A stretch of DNA of 64,000 nucleotides from Desulfofustis sp. PB-SRB1. Its GTDB lineage: Bacteria; Desulfobacterota; Desulfobulbia; Desulfobulbales; Desulfocapsaceae. The stretch's first letter is position 1; each line of letters begins with the position of its first letter. Below are positions 1 through 9,308 of this stretch, piece after piece. The notes under the pieces are model-generated. The model searched no databases. It was not told the DNA's origin and was given only the letters and a program-made list of their open reading frames with translations. Location of the stretch: NCBI GenBank assembly GCA_016722945.1, contig JAEQMT010000038.1, positions 866,756-930,755 of the forward strand, given 5' to 3'. Both the position numbers and the translations under genes were made by a program.

Positions 1-558
1 TACGAACAGCCTAATTTTCGCGGCGCCGCCTATGTCATGAGCCCACCCATTCGCCCGAAAGGACACGCCGATGCCCTCTGGGGAGCGATCCGCGCCGGTC
101 AGATCGAGGTAATCGGAACCGATCACTGCCCATTCAACCTCAAAGGGCAAAAAGAACTCGGCCGGGATGACTTTCGCAAGATCCCCAACGGCGCTGCCGG
201 CCTTGAGGATCGCCTCAAGCTGATGTACACCTACGGGGTACAAACCGGCAGGATCAGCATCGAACAGATGGTCGCCACCTGCGCCACCAGACCGGCCCAG
301 ATTTTCGGCATGTACCCGCAAAAAGGAATCATCGCCCCGGGCAGCGACGCCGACCTGGTGGTCTGGCAACCCGAGGGCGAAGGCGTCATTTCCGCCGCCA
401 CCCACCATCATCGGGTGGACACCTCGATTTTTGAAGGCTTCAAGACGATCGGCGGGCCCGCATTTGTCATCGCCGCCGGCCGCCTCCAGTATGAGGAGGG
501 CACGCTTATGGTGGAACCGGGCGCCGGTAACTTTATCCCGCGCCGGCCGACGCCTTGA
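1..558 (+). CDS. hydA: Dihydropyrimidinase (hydantoinase), C-terminal part
   Basis: This is the 3' part of a gene that begins before the window; the frame is open from base 1 and ends at a TGA. Dihydropyrimidinase opens the ring of dihydrouracil or dihydrothymine to give N-carbamoyl-beta-alanine or its methyl homologue in the cytosol. The visible part carries the family block MSPPIRPKGH, the TDHCPF metal/substrate motif and the C-terminal stretch FGMYPQKG..APGSDADLVVW typical of D-hydantoinase/dihydropyrimidinase amidohydrolases. preA follows after about 30 bp and a carbamoyl hydrolase after that, so dihydropyrimidinase is a better call than a generic hydantoinase. The first metal ligands (HxH) would lie upstream and cannot be checked. 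Confidence 0.93.
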   Translation, partial: YEQPNFRGAAYVMSPPIRPKGHADALWGAIRAGQIEVIGTDHCPFNLKGQKELGRDDFRKIPNGAAGLEDRLKLMYTYGVQTGRISIEQMVATCATRPAQIFGMYPQKGIIAPGSDADLVVWQPEGEGVISAATHHHRVDTSIFEGFKTIGGPAFVIAAGRLQYEEGTLMVEPGAGNFIPRRPTP

Positions 559-590
559 GCCTCGGCATGACGCCTGATATGGAGTAGCCT

Positions 591-1871
591 ATGGTGGATC
601 TGAGTATCGATTTTTGTGGCATCAAGAGCCCTAACCCCTTTTGGCTTGCCTCCGGACCACCCACCAACAGCGGTGACCAGGTCTCGCGTGCCTTCGAGGC
701 GGGCTGGGGCGGCGCGGTGTGGAAGACCCTGGGCAATCCGGTGGTCAATCTCAACAGCCGTTACGGGGCTTTCCGGGGGGAACGGGGCAGAATCCTGGGG
801 TTCAACAATATCGAGTTGATCTCCGATCGCGGCCTCAGCGTCAACCTCCGGGAAATGGCCGAGGTCAAGCGTCGCTATCCCGACCACGCCCTGATCGCCT
901 CGGTCATGGCCGGCGACAAGGATGAGTGGCAAGAGCTCATTCGCCGGGTAGAGGATACCGGGGTTGACGGCCTCGAACTCAATTTCAGCTGTCCCCACGG
1001 CATGTGCGAGCGCGGACTCGGCTCGGCGGTGGGCCAGGAACCGGCCGTTGCCACTAAAATAACACGCTGGGTCAAGGAGTGCACGGCGCTGCCGACAATC
1101 GTCAAATTCACCCCCAATGTTGCCGACATTTGCGACCAGGGGCGGGCCGCCGTCACCGGTGGGGCGGACGGCGCCGCGCTGATCAACACCATCAAATCGA
1201 TTGTCGGGGTCGATCTTGACGATTTCATCCCATTCCCCAAACTGCGTAACGGTTCAACCAACGGCGGTTACTGCGGGGCGGCGATCAAGCCCATCGCCCT
1301 GCATATGGTCGCCTCGCTCGCCCGACAACCCTGGTTTTCCCTGCCCATATCAGGTATCGGCGGTATCGGCGGGTGGCGGGACTGTGCCGAGTTTATCGCG
1401 CTGGGCTGTACCTCGGTGCAGGTGTGTGCGGCGGTGATGCAGCACGGTTTCGGTATCGTTAAGCAGATGAGTGAGGGACTCAGCGCCTATCTCCAGGAAA
1501 AATCGATGGCATCACCGGCGGCGCTGCGTGGCAAGGCACTGGCCAACTATAAGGAATGGGGCGAGCTCGACATGAACTATAAAGTGGTCGCCACCATCGA
1601 TGAGGCCGCCTGTATCGGCTGCAACTCCTGCTATACCGCATGTAACGACGGCGCCTATCAGGCAATCGTCCATTCCTCCCGAACCACCGAAAGCGGCAAG
1701 CCCATCCCATCCATCCTCGCTCAACGCTGCACCGGATGCAATCTCTGCTCCCTGGTATGCCCGGTGCACTGCATCACCATGACCGACATCTCGGAAACCG
1801 ATACCGTCGAGAGCTGGCAGGACATCGTTGCCCGGGGCGGCTACGTTGTCACCGACGGTATCAAAAAATAG
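591..1871 (+). CDS. preA: NAD-dependent dihydropyrimidine dehydrogenase subunit PreA
   Basis: A 426-residue FMN and iron-sulfur subunit that reduces uracil or thymine to the 5,6-dihydro form, first step of the reductive pyrimidine pathway. The N-terminal two thirds is a dihydroorotate-dehydrogenase-like TIM barrel, with the active-site segment NFSCPHGM near residue 130 and a glycine-rich FMN/phosphate site (GIGGIGG) near 250. The C-terminal part has two 4Fe-4S motifs, CIGCNSCYTAC near 340 and CTGCNLCSLVCP near 380. It normally works with PreT, the NADH-oxidising flavoprotein, which is not in the window and may lie upstream. The start has an AGGAG-like site a few bases upstream, and length and domain order match the family. 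Confidence 0.95.
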   Translation: MVDLSIDFCGIKSPNPFWLASGPPTNSGDQVSRAFEAGWGGAVWKTLGNPVVNLNSRYGAFRGERGRILGFNNIELISDRGLSVNLREMAEVKRRYPDHALIASVMAGDKDEWQELIRRVEDTGVDGLELNFSCPHGMCERGLGSAVGQEPAVATKITRWVKECTALPTIVKFTPNVADICDQGRAAVTGGADGAALINTIKSIVGVDLDDFIPFPKLRNGSTNGGYCGAAIKPIALHMVASLARQPWFSLPISGIGGIGGWRDCAEFIALGCTSVQVCAAVMQHGFGIVKQMSEGLSAYLQEKSMASPAALRGKALANYKEWGELDMNYKVVATIDEAACIGCNSCYTACNDGAYQAIVHSSRTTESGKPIPSILAQRCTGCNLCSLVCPVHCITMTDISETDTVESWQDIVARGGYVVTDGIKK

Positions 1872-1881
1872 AGGCCTGACC

Positions 1882-3120
1882 ATGAGCATAAAGGATCTGC
1901 GGGTAGACGGAGCACGACTACGCCGCTCGCTGGAAACCATGGCCGCCATCGGCGCCACGCCCGGCGGCGGGGTGCAGCGGCTGGCCCTGTCCGATGAAGA
2001 CAAGCAGGCGCGGGATCTGTTCGTCCGCTGGCTCAAGGAGATCGATTGTGAGGTAAGCATCGATGAAATGGGCAATATCTTCGGCAGGCGCCCCGGCAAA
2101 AACCGGGAGCTACCGGCGGTGATGAGCGGATCTCATCTCGATTCCCAGCCCAAGGGCGGGCGCTTTGACGGGGTTCTGGGCGTCATGGGAGCACTGGAGG
2201 TGATGCGCACCCTGCACGATCACAAGATCGAAACGGAGCGTGACCTCGTCATTGTCGACTGGACCAATGAAGAGGGGTCGCGTTTTGCCCCGGCCATGGT
2301 CTCCTCCGGGGTCTGGGTGGGCAAGCTCGAACGTGACTGGGCCTACAGCCGCACCGATATCAACGGCCTGAAGCAGGGCGACGAACTGGCGCGGATCGGC
2401 TATAAAGGCGAGACCCCCGCCCGCGCCTTTCCCATTCACGCCAACTATGAACTGCATATTGAACAGGGACCGATGCTGGAGGCCGAGGGCAGAACCATCG
2501 GCGCCCCCAAGGGGGTGCTCTGCCTGCACTGGTATGACATTCGGCTTACCGGCACCGCCAATCAGGTGGGACCCACCCCCATGGCCGGGCGTAACGACTG
2601 CCTGCTCGCCGCCGCCGAGATGATCCAGACGGTCAACAAGGTGGCCCATCTCAAAGGTGATATGGTGGCGACGGTGGGAGAGATCCACAACTACCCGAAC
2701 TCGCGCAACATCATCCCGGACGGAGTACACTTCACCGTCGACATCCGTTCGTGGGAGGACGATCACGCCATCGGCGCCTGGGAGGTGATGAGGCGGGAGT
2801 TCGAGGCTATTGCCGACCGGCACGGCACCCCCATCGAGATGGAGATAACTTGGCGGGTGGTGCGGGCGCCTTTTGCCGAGGAGCTCGTGCAAAACGTCCT
2901 CGACACCGCCGCCGAATTGGGACACTCCTCACTCTACATGGTCAGCGGGGCGGGCCATGATTGCAGCTACATTAACCAGATCGCCCCCGCCGCAATGATT
3001 TTCATCCCCTCCAAGGGAGGCCGCAGTCATGTCGAGGTGGAGGAAAGCAGCTGGGAAGATTGTGAAAAGGGCGCCAATGTTCTGCTCCATTGTATGCTCA
3101 CTTCCGCCCAGCAGCTGTAA
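1882..3120 (+). CDS. M20-family N-carbamoyl-amino-acid hydrolase, probable beta-ureidopropionase
   Basis: A zinc-dependent amidohydrolase of 412 residues in the family of N-carbamoyl-L-amino-acid hydrolase, allantoate amidohydrolase and bacterial beta-ureidopropionase. In this operon it most likely hydrolyses N-carbamoyl-beta-alanine to beta-alanine, CO2 and ammonia, the third step after PreTA and dihydropyrimidinase. Visible family motifs are GSHLDSQP near residue 82 (metal ligands), NEEGSRF near 129, HIEQGP near 191 and a C-terminal GGRSHVEVEE block near 380. I chose the ATG at 1882 because it follows the preA stop by 10 bp and begins with the expected MSIKDLRVDGARL; an upstream in-frame ATG lies inside preA. 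Substrate is inferred from context. Confidence 0.9.
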   Translation: MSIKDLRVDGARLRRSLETMAAIGATPGGGVQRLALSDEDKQARDLFVRWLKEIDCEVSIDEMGNIFGRRPGKNRELPAVMSGSHLDSQPKGGRFDGVLGVMGALEVMRTLHDHKIETERDLVIVDWTNEEGSRFAPAMVSSGVWVGKLERDWAYSRTDINGLKQGDELARIGYKGETPARAFPIHANYELHIEQGPMLEAEGRTIGAPKGVLCLHWYDIRLTGTANQVGPTPMAGRNDCLLAAAEMIQTVNKVAHLKGDMVATVGEIHNYPNSRNIIPDGVHFTVDIRSWEDDHAIGAWEVMRREFEAIADRHGTPIEMEITWRVVRAPFAEELVQNVLDTAAELGHSSLYMVSGAGHDCSYINQIAPAAMIFIPSKGGRSHVEVEESSWEDCEKGANVLLHCMLTSAQQL

Positions 3121-3173
3121 GCGTTGTTTAGCCGAGCTTTTTATACAAACCAAACCACTAACGGAGAACAAAC

Positions 3174-4160
3174 ATGAAAACAGCCGCATGGTGCGTTACC
3201 GCCGCTTTTCTTCTGGCCCTGATGCCTCTTTCCGCCATGGCCGAAAAGATTACCGTAGCCGGGATCTATACCCAGCCGATCCAGCAGAAATGGGATGCCG
3301 CCCTGCACCGGGCGCTGGACAGCCTGGCCGGCCAGGGTGAAATCGACTATGTCTATTCGGAAAAAGTGGCAAACACCGATTATATTCGGGTGCTGCGCGA
3401 ATATGCCGAATCGGGGGTGGATTTGATTGTCGGCGAAGCGTTCGGGATTTCCCGCGAGGCTCGCAAGGTGGCCGATGACTATCCCGAGGTCGCCTTTTTG
3501 ATGGGTGACTCCTTTGGGCCGCACGGCACCAATATGTCTGTGTTTGACAACTACATCCACGAACCGTGCTATCTGATGGGGATTATCGCCGGCACGATGA
3601 CCACAACCAACAAGATCGGCATGGTGGGCGGCTATCCCATTGGTGAGGTGAACCGCCTGTTCAACGCCTTCATGGCCGGCGCCAGCTCGGTGAATCCCGA
3701 TGTTGCCTTCAAGGTCTCCTTTATCGGCTCCTGGTACGATCCGCCCAAGGCCAAGGAATTTGCCTATGCCCAGGTTGAGGCCGGGGTCGACGTGCTCTAT
3801 GCCGAACGGGCCGGGGTTGTCGATGCCGCCCGGGAAAAGGGGATCATCGCCTTTGGCAACGTCAACGACATGAATAAGGAAGAAAACGGCACCGATGTGG
3901 TGGTGGCCTCCGCCCTCTGGCACATGGAGCCGGCCATCTCCCACGCCGTCGCCCTGGTCAAGGCCGGTGAGTTCACGGCCGAGGACTACAAGGAATGGAC
4001 GATGATGGCCAAGGGAGGCGCGTCGCTGTCGCCCTACTACGAATTTGAAGAGCGCATCCCCGCCGCCGCCAAGGAGCAGGTGGAGCAGATCGCGGCGGCC
4101 ATTATGGCCGGTGAATTCGTGGTGGAAATCAACGACGAGGAACCGAAATCGACCTTCTGA
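3174..4160 (+). CDS. BMP-family ABC transporter substrate-binding protein
   Basis: A 328-residue periplasmic binding protein of the BMP (Med/PnrA-like) family, which binds nucleosides or related bases for import. Residues 1-23 form a Sec signal peptide with a hydrophobic core and an A-M-A cleavage site; there is no lipobox cysteine, which points to a soluble periplasmic protein in a Gram-negative cell. Family features are IYTQPIQQKWD near the mature N terminus, the repeated GxxLIVGEAF-like core and KIGMVGGYP near residue 145. A GGAG ribosome site lies just before the ATG. It is followed by its ATPase and two permeases, and the surrounding genes suggest a pyrimidine base or nucleoside as ligand. 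Confidence 0.92.
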   Translation: MKTAAWCVTAAFLLALMPLSAMAEKITVAGIYTQPIQQKWDAALHRALDSLAGQGEIDYVYSEKVANTDYIRVLREYAESGVDLIVGEAFGISREARKVADDYPEVAFLMGDSFGPHGTNMSVFDNYIHEPCYLMGIIAGTMTTTNKIGMVGGYPIGEVNRLFNAFMAGASSVNPDVAFKVSFIGSWYDPPKAKEFAYAQVEAGVDVLYAERAGVVDAAREKGIIAFGNVNDMNKEENGTDVVVASALWHMEPAISHAVALVKAGEFTAEDYKEWTMMAKGGASLSPYYEFEERIPAAAKEQVEQIAAAIMAGEFVVEINDEEPKSTF

Positions 4161-4196
4161 TACGATTGTATCGTTAATTCGCCGCACTATTCCGAT

Positions 4197-5741
4197 ATGG
4201 GCGAAGCAACACCGCTACTGAGCTTACGCGGGATCACCAAACGCTTCGGCGCCCTGGTGGCTAACGACGACATCGACCTTGATCTTCAGCGCGGTGAGAT
4301 GCTGGCCCTGCTCGGCGAAAACGGGGCGGGCAAAACCACCTTGATGAACATCCTCTTCGGCCATTACACGGCCGATGAAGGAAGTATCGAAATCGATGGC
4401 GCGCCGCTGCCGCCGGGCTCGCCAAAAGCGGCGCTGGGCGCCGGGCTGGGCATGGTTCACCAGCACTTCACCCTGGCTGACAATATGTCGGTTGTCGACA
4501 ATATCATGGTGGGTGTCGAACCACTTACCCGGTTTCGTCGGAACACCGCCGCGGCGGTGGCCAAGATCAGGGCCTTGGCCGAACGCTATGAGATGGATGT
4601 CAGCCCCTACTCGCTGGTCAAGCATCTCTCGGTCGGCCAGCGGCAGCGGGTGGAAATCCTCAAGGCCCTGTACCGCCACACCCGGATCCTCATTCTCGAC
4701 GAGCCTACCGCCGTTCTCACCCCGCAGGAAAGCGATCACCTCTTCGCCACCCTGCGCCTGCTGGTAGACCAGGGACTGGCGATTATCTTCATCACCCATA
4801 AACTGCGCGAAGTGATGGCCGCCAGCGACCGCTGCCTTGTTCTGCGCCATGGCAAGGTGGTGTTCGCGTGCCGCACCGCTACCACCAGCAGCGAGCAACT
4901 GGCCCGCCGCATGGTTGGCGGGGAACTGCCCGAGGTGCGGCGTATTGCCGCCACCCCGGGCGATCCACTGCTTGAGCTGGGCGGCCTCAGCGCCGAGAAC
5001 GACCACGGATACCAGTTGCTCGACCATCTTGATCTTACCGTCAATGCTGGTGAAATCGTCGGTATCGCCGGGGTGTCGGGAAACGGCCAGAGCCAGCTCG
5101 CTGATCTGGTCTCGGGTATGATTGCCGATTTTTCCGGTACCTTCATGCTGGCCGGCGCCCCCATCGAAAAGCCCAGCCCCCGCCAGATGGTACGCCGTGG
5201 GGTGGGCAGGATTCCAGAAGACAGAACGGCCACCGGGCTTATCGGCGACATGACGGTGCTCGAAAATCTCGCCCTGGAATCATATTGGAAACGGGGATTC
5301 AACCGGCTCGGTTTTCTTGCCGCCGTCCCTCTGCGTCAACGCACCGCTGAACTGCTGGGTCGTTTCGATATCCGCTGCGCCGGCGCCGATGCACCGGTGC
5401 GCACGATGTCCGGCGGCAACATGCAAAAGCTCATCCTGGCCCGGGTATTGGCCGAGCGGCCCATCCTCATCGTCGCCAATCAGCCGACCTGGGGGCTCGA
5501 TGTCGGGGCAACCGCATTTGTCCATCAGCGACTCATCGAAGCATCTCGTGAAGGTGCCGGCGTCTTATTGATTTCCGAGGATCTCGACGAATTATTCGCC
5601 ATTGCCGATACCATCCAGGTTATGTACCAGGGTACCCTTTCACCACCCATCGATCCGGCCCGAACCAACGCCGCCGAAATCGGTCTGGCCATGAGCGGGC
5701 AGCGTGATATTTCCCAGGCAATGATCAGCGCGCGGGACTGA
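4197..5741 (+). CDS. BMP-type ABC transporter ATP-binding protein (two NBDs)
   Basis: A 514-residue tandem ATPase that powers uptake of the substrate captured by the preceding binding protein. The first nucleotide-binding domain is canonical: Walker A GENGAGKT near residue 40, signature LSVGQRQRVEI near 143 and Walker B ILILDEPTAVL near 165. The second has the degenerate Walker A GVSGNGQSQ near 293 (no lysine), signature MSGGNMQKL near 403 and ANQPTWGLD with Q in place of the Walker B glutamate. That asymmetry is normal for sugar/nucleoside importers of the RbsA/YufO type. A short inverted repeat (ACGAT-TGT-ATCGT) lies in the 36-bp gap before it and could be a weak attenuator. Confidence 0.94.
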   Translation: MGEATPLLSLRGITKRFGALVANDDIDLDLQRGEMLALLGENGAGKTTLMNILFGHYTADEGSIEIDGAPLPPGSPKAALGAGLGMVHQHFTLADNMSVVDNIMVGVEPLTRFRRNTAAAVAKIRALAERYEMDVSPYSLVKHLSVGQRQRVEILKALYRHTRILILDEPTAVLTPQESDHLFATLRLLVDQGLAIIFITHKLREVMAASDRCLVLRHGKVVFACRTATTSSEQLARRMVGGELPEVRRIAATPGDPLLELGGLSAENDHGYQLLDHLDLTVNAGEIVGIAGVSGNGQSQLADLVSGMIADFSGTFMLAGAPIEKPSPRQMVRRGVGRIPEDRTATGLIGDMTVLENLALESYWKRGFNRLGFLAAVPLRQRTAELLGRFDIRCAGADAPVRTMSGGNMQKLILARVLAERPILIVANQPTWGLDVGATAFVHQRLIEASREGAGVLLISEDLDELFAIADTIQVMYQGTLSPPIDPARTNAAEIGLAMSGQRDISQAMISARD

Positions 5742-5743
5742 TT

Positions 5744-6793
5744 ATGCGACTGGAACCTCGTGCCCACACCAGCATGGCGATGACTATTCTGGTGCCGGTG
5801 GGCGCCGCCGCCCTCGCCCTGATGAGTTGTTCGGTATTGATCCTCTGGGCCGGGGCGTCGCCGTTTCTGGCCCTTACCCTGCTGGTAAAGGGTTCGCTGG
5901 GTTCGGTCTTTGCCCTTTCCGAAACATTAACCAGAACAATCCCGCTCATCTTCACCGGCCTTGCCGCCGCCGTGGCGTTTCGCGCCAAGCTTTGGAATAT
6001 CGGTGCCGAGGGGCAGTTCTATCTGGGCGCCTGTGCCGCCACCTGGCTGGGCACCGGGGCTATCGATCTGCCGCCGCCGCTGCTGATTCCCCTTCTTTTC
6101 GCAGCCGGTGCCATCGCCGGCGGGTTATGGCTGTTGGGACCGACCCTGCTCAAGACCAGGCTGGCGGTGGACGAGGTGGTCACCACCCTGCTGCTCAATT
6201 TCGTCGTATTGCTCTTTGTCAACTGGCTGGTGTTCGGCCCCTGGAAAGACCCCATGGCAATGGGCTGGCCCCAGGCCGAACCGGTAGTGGATGCGGCCCT
6301 GCTCCCTCCCCTGGTGGCCAAAACCCGGCTGCATGGTGGTCTGCTCATCGCCGTTTTCGCGGCGGTGCTGTTCTGGGTGGTGATGAAATACACCACCTGG
6401 GGATATGAGATCCGGGCGGTGGGCAACAATCAAGCCGGCGCCACCTTTGCCGGCATCCCGATAGACAGGGTGGTTATCAGAACCGCCCTGCTTTCCGGCG
6501 GCATCGCCGGCTGCGCCGGGGTGTCCGAACTCTTGGGCGTCAAGGGGTATCTTACCCTTGATCTGTCGCCCGGTTTCGGCTATTCGGGAATCGTGGTGGC
6601 GATGCTGGCCGGTCTCCATCCACTCGGGGTTCTGCTCTCCGCCCTGTTCATCGCGGCCCTCTCGATCGGCGCCGACTCCATGAGCCGCGCCCTCAATATC
6701 TCAAATTATATCGCCGATATCGCCACTGCCATCAGTCTGCTGGCGGTGCTGGCGGGAATGATGCTGACCCGTTACCGGATCAGGTTCCGATAA
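5744..6793 (+). CDS. BMP-type ABC transporter permease, first subunit
   Basis: A 349-residue inner-membrane permease with about nine or ten hydrophobic segments, belonging to the BPD_transp_2 family (YufP-like). The motif AFRAKLWNIGAEGQFYLGA near residue 78 and the EAA-like loop VGNNQAGATFAGIP near 225 are typical of the first permease of nucleoside BMP transporters. It starts 2 bp after the ATPase stop, so translation is probably coupled. With the following permease it forms the heterodimeric channel. Confidence 0.92.
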   Translation: MRLEPRAHTSMAMTILVPVGAAALALMSCSVLILWAGASPFLALTLLVKGSLGSVFALSETLTRTIPLIFTGLAAAVAFRAKLWNIGAEGQFYLGACAATWLGTGAIDLPPPLLIPLLFAAGAIAGGLWLLGPTLLKTRLAVDEVVTTLLLNFVVLLFVNWLVFGPWKDPMAMGWPQAEPVVDAALLPPLVAKTRLHGGLLIAVFAAVLFWVVMKYTTWGYEIRAVGNNQAGATFAGIPIDRVVIRTALLSGGIAGCAGVSELLGVKGYLTLDLSPGFGYSGIVVAMLAGLHPLGVLLSALFIAALSIGADSMSRALNISNYIADIATAISLLAVLAGMMLTRYRIRFR

Positions 6794-6796
6794 ATC

Positions 6797-7738
6797 ATGG
6801 ATCTTCTCCTTATCCTCTTTGAAACCGGCTTCTGGGCGGCCACCGTGCGGATGGCAACGCCGCTTTTGTTCGGCACCCTGGGCGAGCTTATCTGTGAACG
6901 GGCCGGGGTGTTGAACCTGGGCATCGAGGGAATCATGGCGGCCGGCTGCATGGCCGGCTGGACCTGGGTCTACTTCGGCGGCGACCTCTGGACCGGGGTG
7001 CTCTTCGCCGCCTTTGTCGGGGCCTGTTTCGGGCTGCTGCATGCCATATTCACCGTGCATCTCGGGCTTTCCCAGCACGTCACCGGGCTCGGCATCACCA
7101 TGCTTGGCGCGGCGCTTTCCTCGTTTGTCTTCAGGATGCTGTTGCCCAATATCACCACCCCGCCGAAAATCATTCCCTTCGCTCCCGTTAAGATTCCGGT
7201 TCTCAGCGATATCCCGGTGGTGGGGGAAATTTTGTTCAGACAATCGCCAATGACCATGCTCGCCCTGGTCGCGGTGGTGGCGGTCGCCTATGTGCTCAAG
7301 AAAACCCCGGCCGGCCTCGCCCTCTGCATGACCGGCGAGAACCCCAGCGCGGTGGAATCCCAGGGGCTTTCGGTGTTTGCCATCAGAACCACGGCGGTGG
7401 TTATCGGCAGCGCGTTCATGGCGGTGGGCGGCGCCTTTCTCACCCTGTCCGCCTTTGATGCGTTTTATATCGGTATGGTCAACGGCCGCGGCTGGATCTG
7501 CATTGCCCTGGTGGTGTTTGCCTCCTGGAATCCCGGCAAGGCCTTGGTCGGCACCCTCATTTTCGCCGCCTTCGATGCCCTGCAGATGCGGGTGCAACAG
7601 CAGACCGCGGTGGCGCTTCCCTACCAGTTTTACCTGATGATGCCGTATATCTTCTCCATTGTTGCGCTAATCGTCATGTCGCGCCGCTCGGCATACCCCA
7701 AAGCGCTGCTGGTTCCCTTCCGTAAAGGAGAACGCTAA
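6797..7738 (+). CDS. BMP-type ABC transporter permease, second subunit
   Basis: A 313-residue membrane protein, partner permease of the preceding gene (YufQ-like). It carries ATPLLFGTLGELICERAGVL at the N terminus and LNLGIEGIMAAGCM near residue 36, the usual signature of this subunit, then seven to eight membrane segments. The cytoplasmic loop CMTGENPSAVESQGL near 175 is the ATPase contact. The gap to the first permease is 3 bp. The stop overlaps a 16-codon ORF with no recognisable content, and cytosine deaminase begins 74 bp later. Confidence 0.92.
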   Translation: MDLLLILFETGFWAATVRMATPLLFGTLGELICERAGVLNLGIEGIMAAGCMAGWTWVYFGGDLWTGVLFAAFVGACFGLLHAIFTVHLGLSQHVTGLGITMLGAALSSFVFRMLLPNITTPPKIIPFAPVKIPVLSDIPVVGEILFRQSPMTMLALVAVVAVAYVLKKTPAGLALCMTGENPSAVESQGLSVFAIRTTAVVIGSAFMAVGGAFLTLSAFDAFYIGMVNGRGWICIALVVFASWNPGKALVGTLIFAAFDALQMRVQQQTAVALPYQFYLMMPYIFSIVALIVMSRRSAYPKALLVPFRKGER

Positions 7739-7812
7739 TGGCCGGGTCCGTCCGGGTCTGGCCGCGCCGTATCGCTTCCCGGCTCTGAGTTAATATCATT
7801 GAGGTTGCTCTT

Positions 7813-9084
7813 ATGCTTGATCACATAATCCGCCGCGCATCGCTGATCGGCGCCGACCAGGTACATGACATCGGCATTGCTGACGACCGCTTTGTGGAAA
7901 TCAGCCCCCGCATCGAGGCAGATGCCGTCGAGGAGACCAATGCCGACGGGTGTTTAGTGGTTCCGCCTTTCGTAGATGCTCATTTTCACCTCGATGCCGC
8001 CCTTTCCCTGGGCCAACCGACCCTCAACCAGAGCGGCACCCTGCTGGAGGGCATCCAGATCTGGGCGGCGCTCAAACCATCCCTGAATGCCGCCGCCATC
8101 AAGGAGCGGGCCATGGCCCTGCTGCACTGGTCAATCGCCCAGGGCACCCTGATCATTCGCAGTCATGTGGACGTGACCGACCCGTCGCTGCTGGCGGTTG
8201 AAGTGCTGCTCGAGGTCAAAAAAGAGATGAGCCGGTGGATCGACCTGCAGTTGGTCGCCTTTCCCCAAGATGGTCTGCTTCGCTGCCCGGACGGACGCGC
8301 CCTGCTCACCAGGGCGCTTGACCTGGGGGTGGAGGTGATCGGGGGTATCCCCCATTATGAGCGCACCATGGCCCAGGGCGGTGAATCCATCACCTGGCTC
8401 TGCGAACTGGCCGAAAAACGTGGACTGCTGGTGGATATGCACTGCGATGAAAGCGATGATCCCCTCTCCCGGCACATCGAGCATCTCACCGCGGAGACCT
8501 CCCGGCTGGGTCTTGGCGGCCGGGTCACCGCCTCGCATCTGACCAGTATGCACTCCATGGACAACTATTATGTCTCAAAACTGCTGCCGCTGATGGCGGA
8601 GTCGGGAATCCAGGCGGTGTGCAACCCGCTCATCAATATCCATATCCAGGGCCGCCACGACACTTATCCCAAGCGCCGTGGCCTCACCCGCGTGCCGGAG
8701 CTGCTGGCGGCCGGGATTAATGTGGCATTCGGTCATGATTGCGTGATGGATCCCTGGTACCCCATGGGCACCCATGACATGCTCGAAGTCGCCCACATGG
8801 GGGCGCACTGCCTGCAGATGATGGGCGCCGCTCAGGCCGAGGAACTGCTGGCCATGGTGACCAGCCGGGGGGCGGCGGTGCTGAACCAGCAGGATTACGG
8901 GATCAGGAAAGGCAACCCGGCCGACTGCGTCATCCTGCAGGCCTCCGACGCCATGCAGGCAATTCGCCTGCGTGCCGCCAGGCTCCAGGTGTTCAGGCGA
9001 GGCCGGATCATCGCCCACGGCCGGCCCCGCAACAGCGAGCTGCATCTTGGCGCCGCACCGATCGAGATCGATTTTCGGCGGTAG
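7813..9084 (+). CDS. codA: Cytosine deaminase (amidohydrolase family)
   Basis: A 423-residue metal-dependent amidohydrolase that converts cytosine to uracil and ammonia, feeding the reductive pathway encoded upstream. The family landmarks are all present: HFHLD metal ligands near residue 56, HCDESDDP near 209, the histidine in ASHLTSMHS near 240, and GHDCVMDPWYPMGTHDM near 306, which is characteristic of E. coli CodA-type cytosine deaminases rather than isocytosine or atrazine hydrolases. It closes the operon. Related enzymes with other ring substrates (creatinine, isoguanine) cannot be fully excluded, but the pyrimidine context supports cytosine. Confidence 0.92.
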   Translation: MLDHIIRRASLIGADQVHDIGIADDRFVEISPRIEADAVEETNADGCLVVPPFVDAHFHLDAALSLGQPTLNQSGTLLEGIQIWAALKPSLNAAAIKERAMALLHWSIAQGTLIIRSHVDVTDPSLLAVEVLLEVKKEMSRWIDLQLVAFPQDGLLRCPDGRALLTRALDLGVEVIGGIPHYERTMAQGGESITWLCELAEKRGLLVDMHCDESDDPLSRHIEHLTAETSRLGLGGRVTASHLTSMHSMDNYYVSKLLPLMAESGIQAVCNPLINIHIQGRHDTYPKRRGLTRVPELLAAGINVAFGHDCVMDPWYPMGTHDMLEVAHMGAHCLQMMGAAQAEELLAMVTSRGAAVLNQQDYGIRKGNPADCVILQASDAMQAIRLRAARLQVFRRGRIIAHGRPRNSELHLGAAPIEIDFRR

Positions 9085-9308
9085 GGCCATTCAGGTAAAA
9101 AACATCGTCGGACAATTCTTCCCACAGCTTGGTACAGCACGGTACAATCCAGTCTTTTGACAAACGGAGCTTCTTCACCGAGAGGCTGAATCTCCATCAA
9201 TCGCCACGTTCATATCTATCAGAGCGCCGAACTCCCACAATATCAGTTCGTCGTGTAAGGCGGATATTGACCACACGTCGGGATTGACGAAATAAAATGG
9301 ATGTTACA
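9085..9308. other. Operon-to-island junction, no gene seen
   Basis: About 220 bp between codA and the left end of the IS1634 element. I see no credible ORF and no strong intrinsic terminator hairpin with a T-run. It ends in the TTACA copy (9304-9308) that is one half of the IS target duplication. Base composition becomes more AT-rich here, marking the change from the metabolic operon to accessory DNA. Confidence 0.5.

Noticed and set aside
408..998. Long minus-strand frames over the pyrimidine operon, and similar ones over hsdR, hsdM and ietA
   Set aside because: They are complementary-strand shadows of GC-rich genes with clear family motifs on the other strand; their translations are low-complexity and unlike any family.
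7738..7788. 16-codon ORF overlapping the permease stop
   Set aside because: Too short, no recognisable content; probably chance overlap of TAATG.
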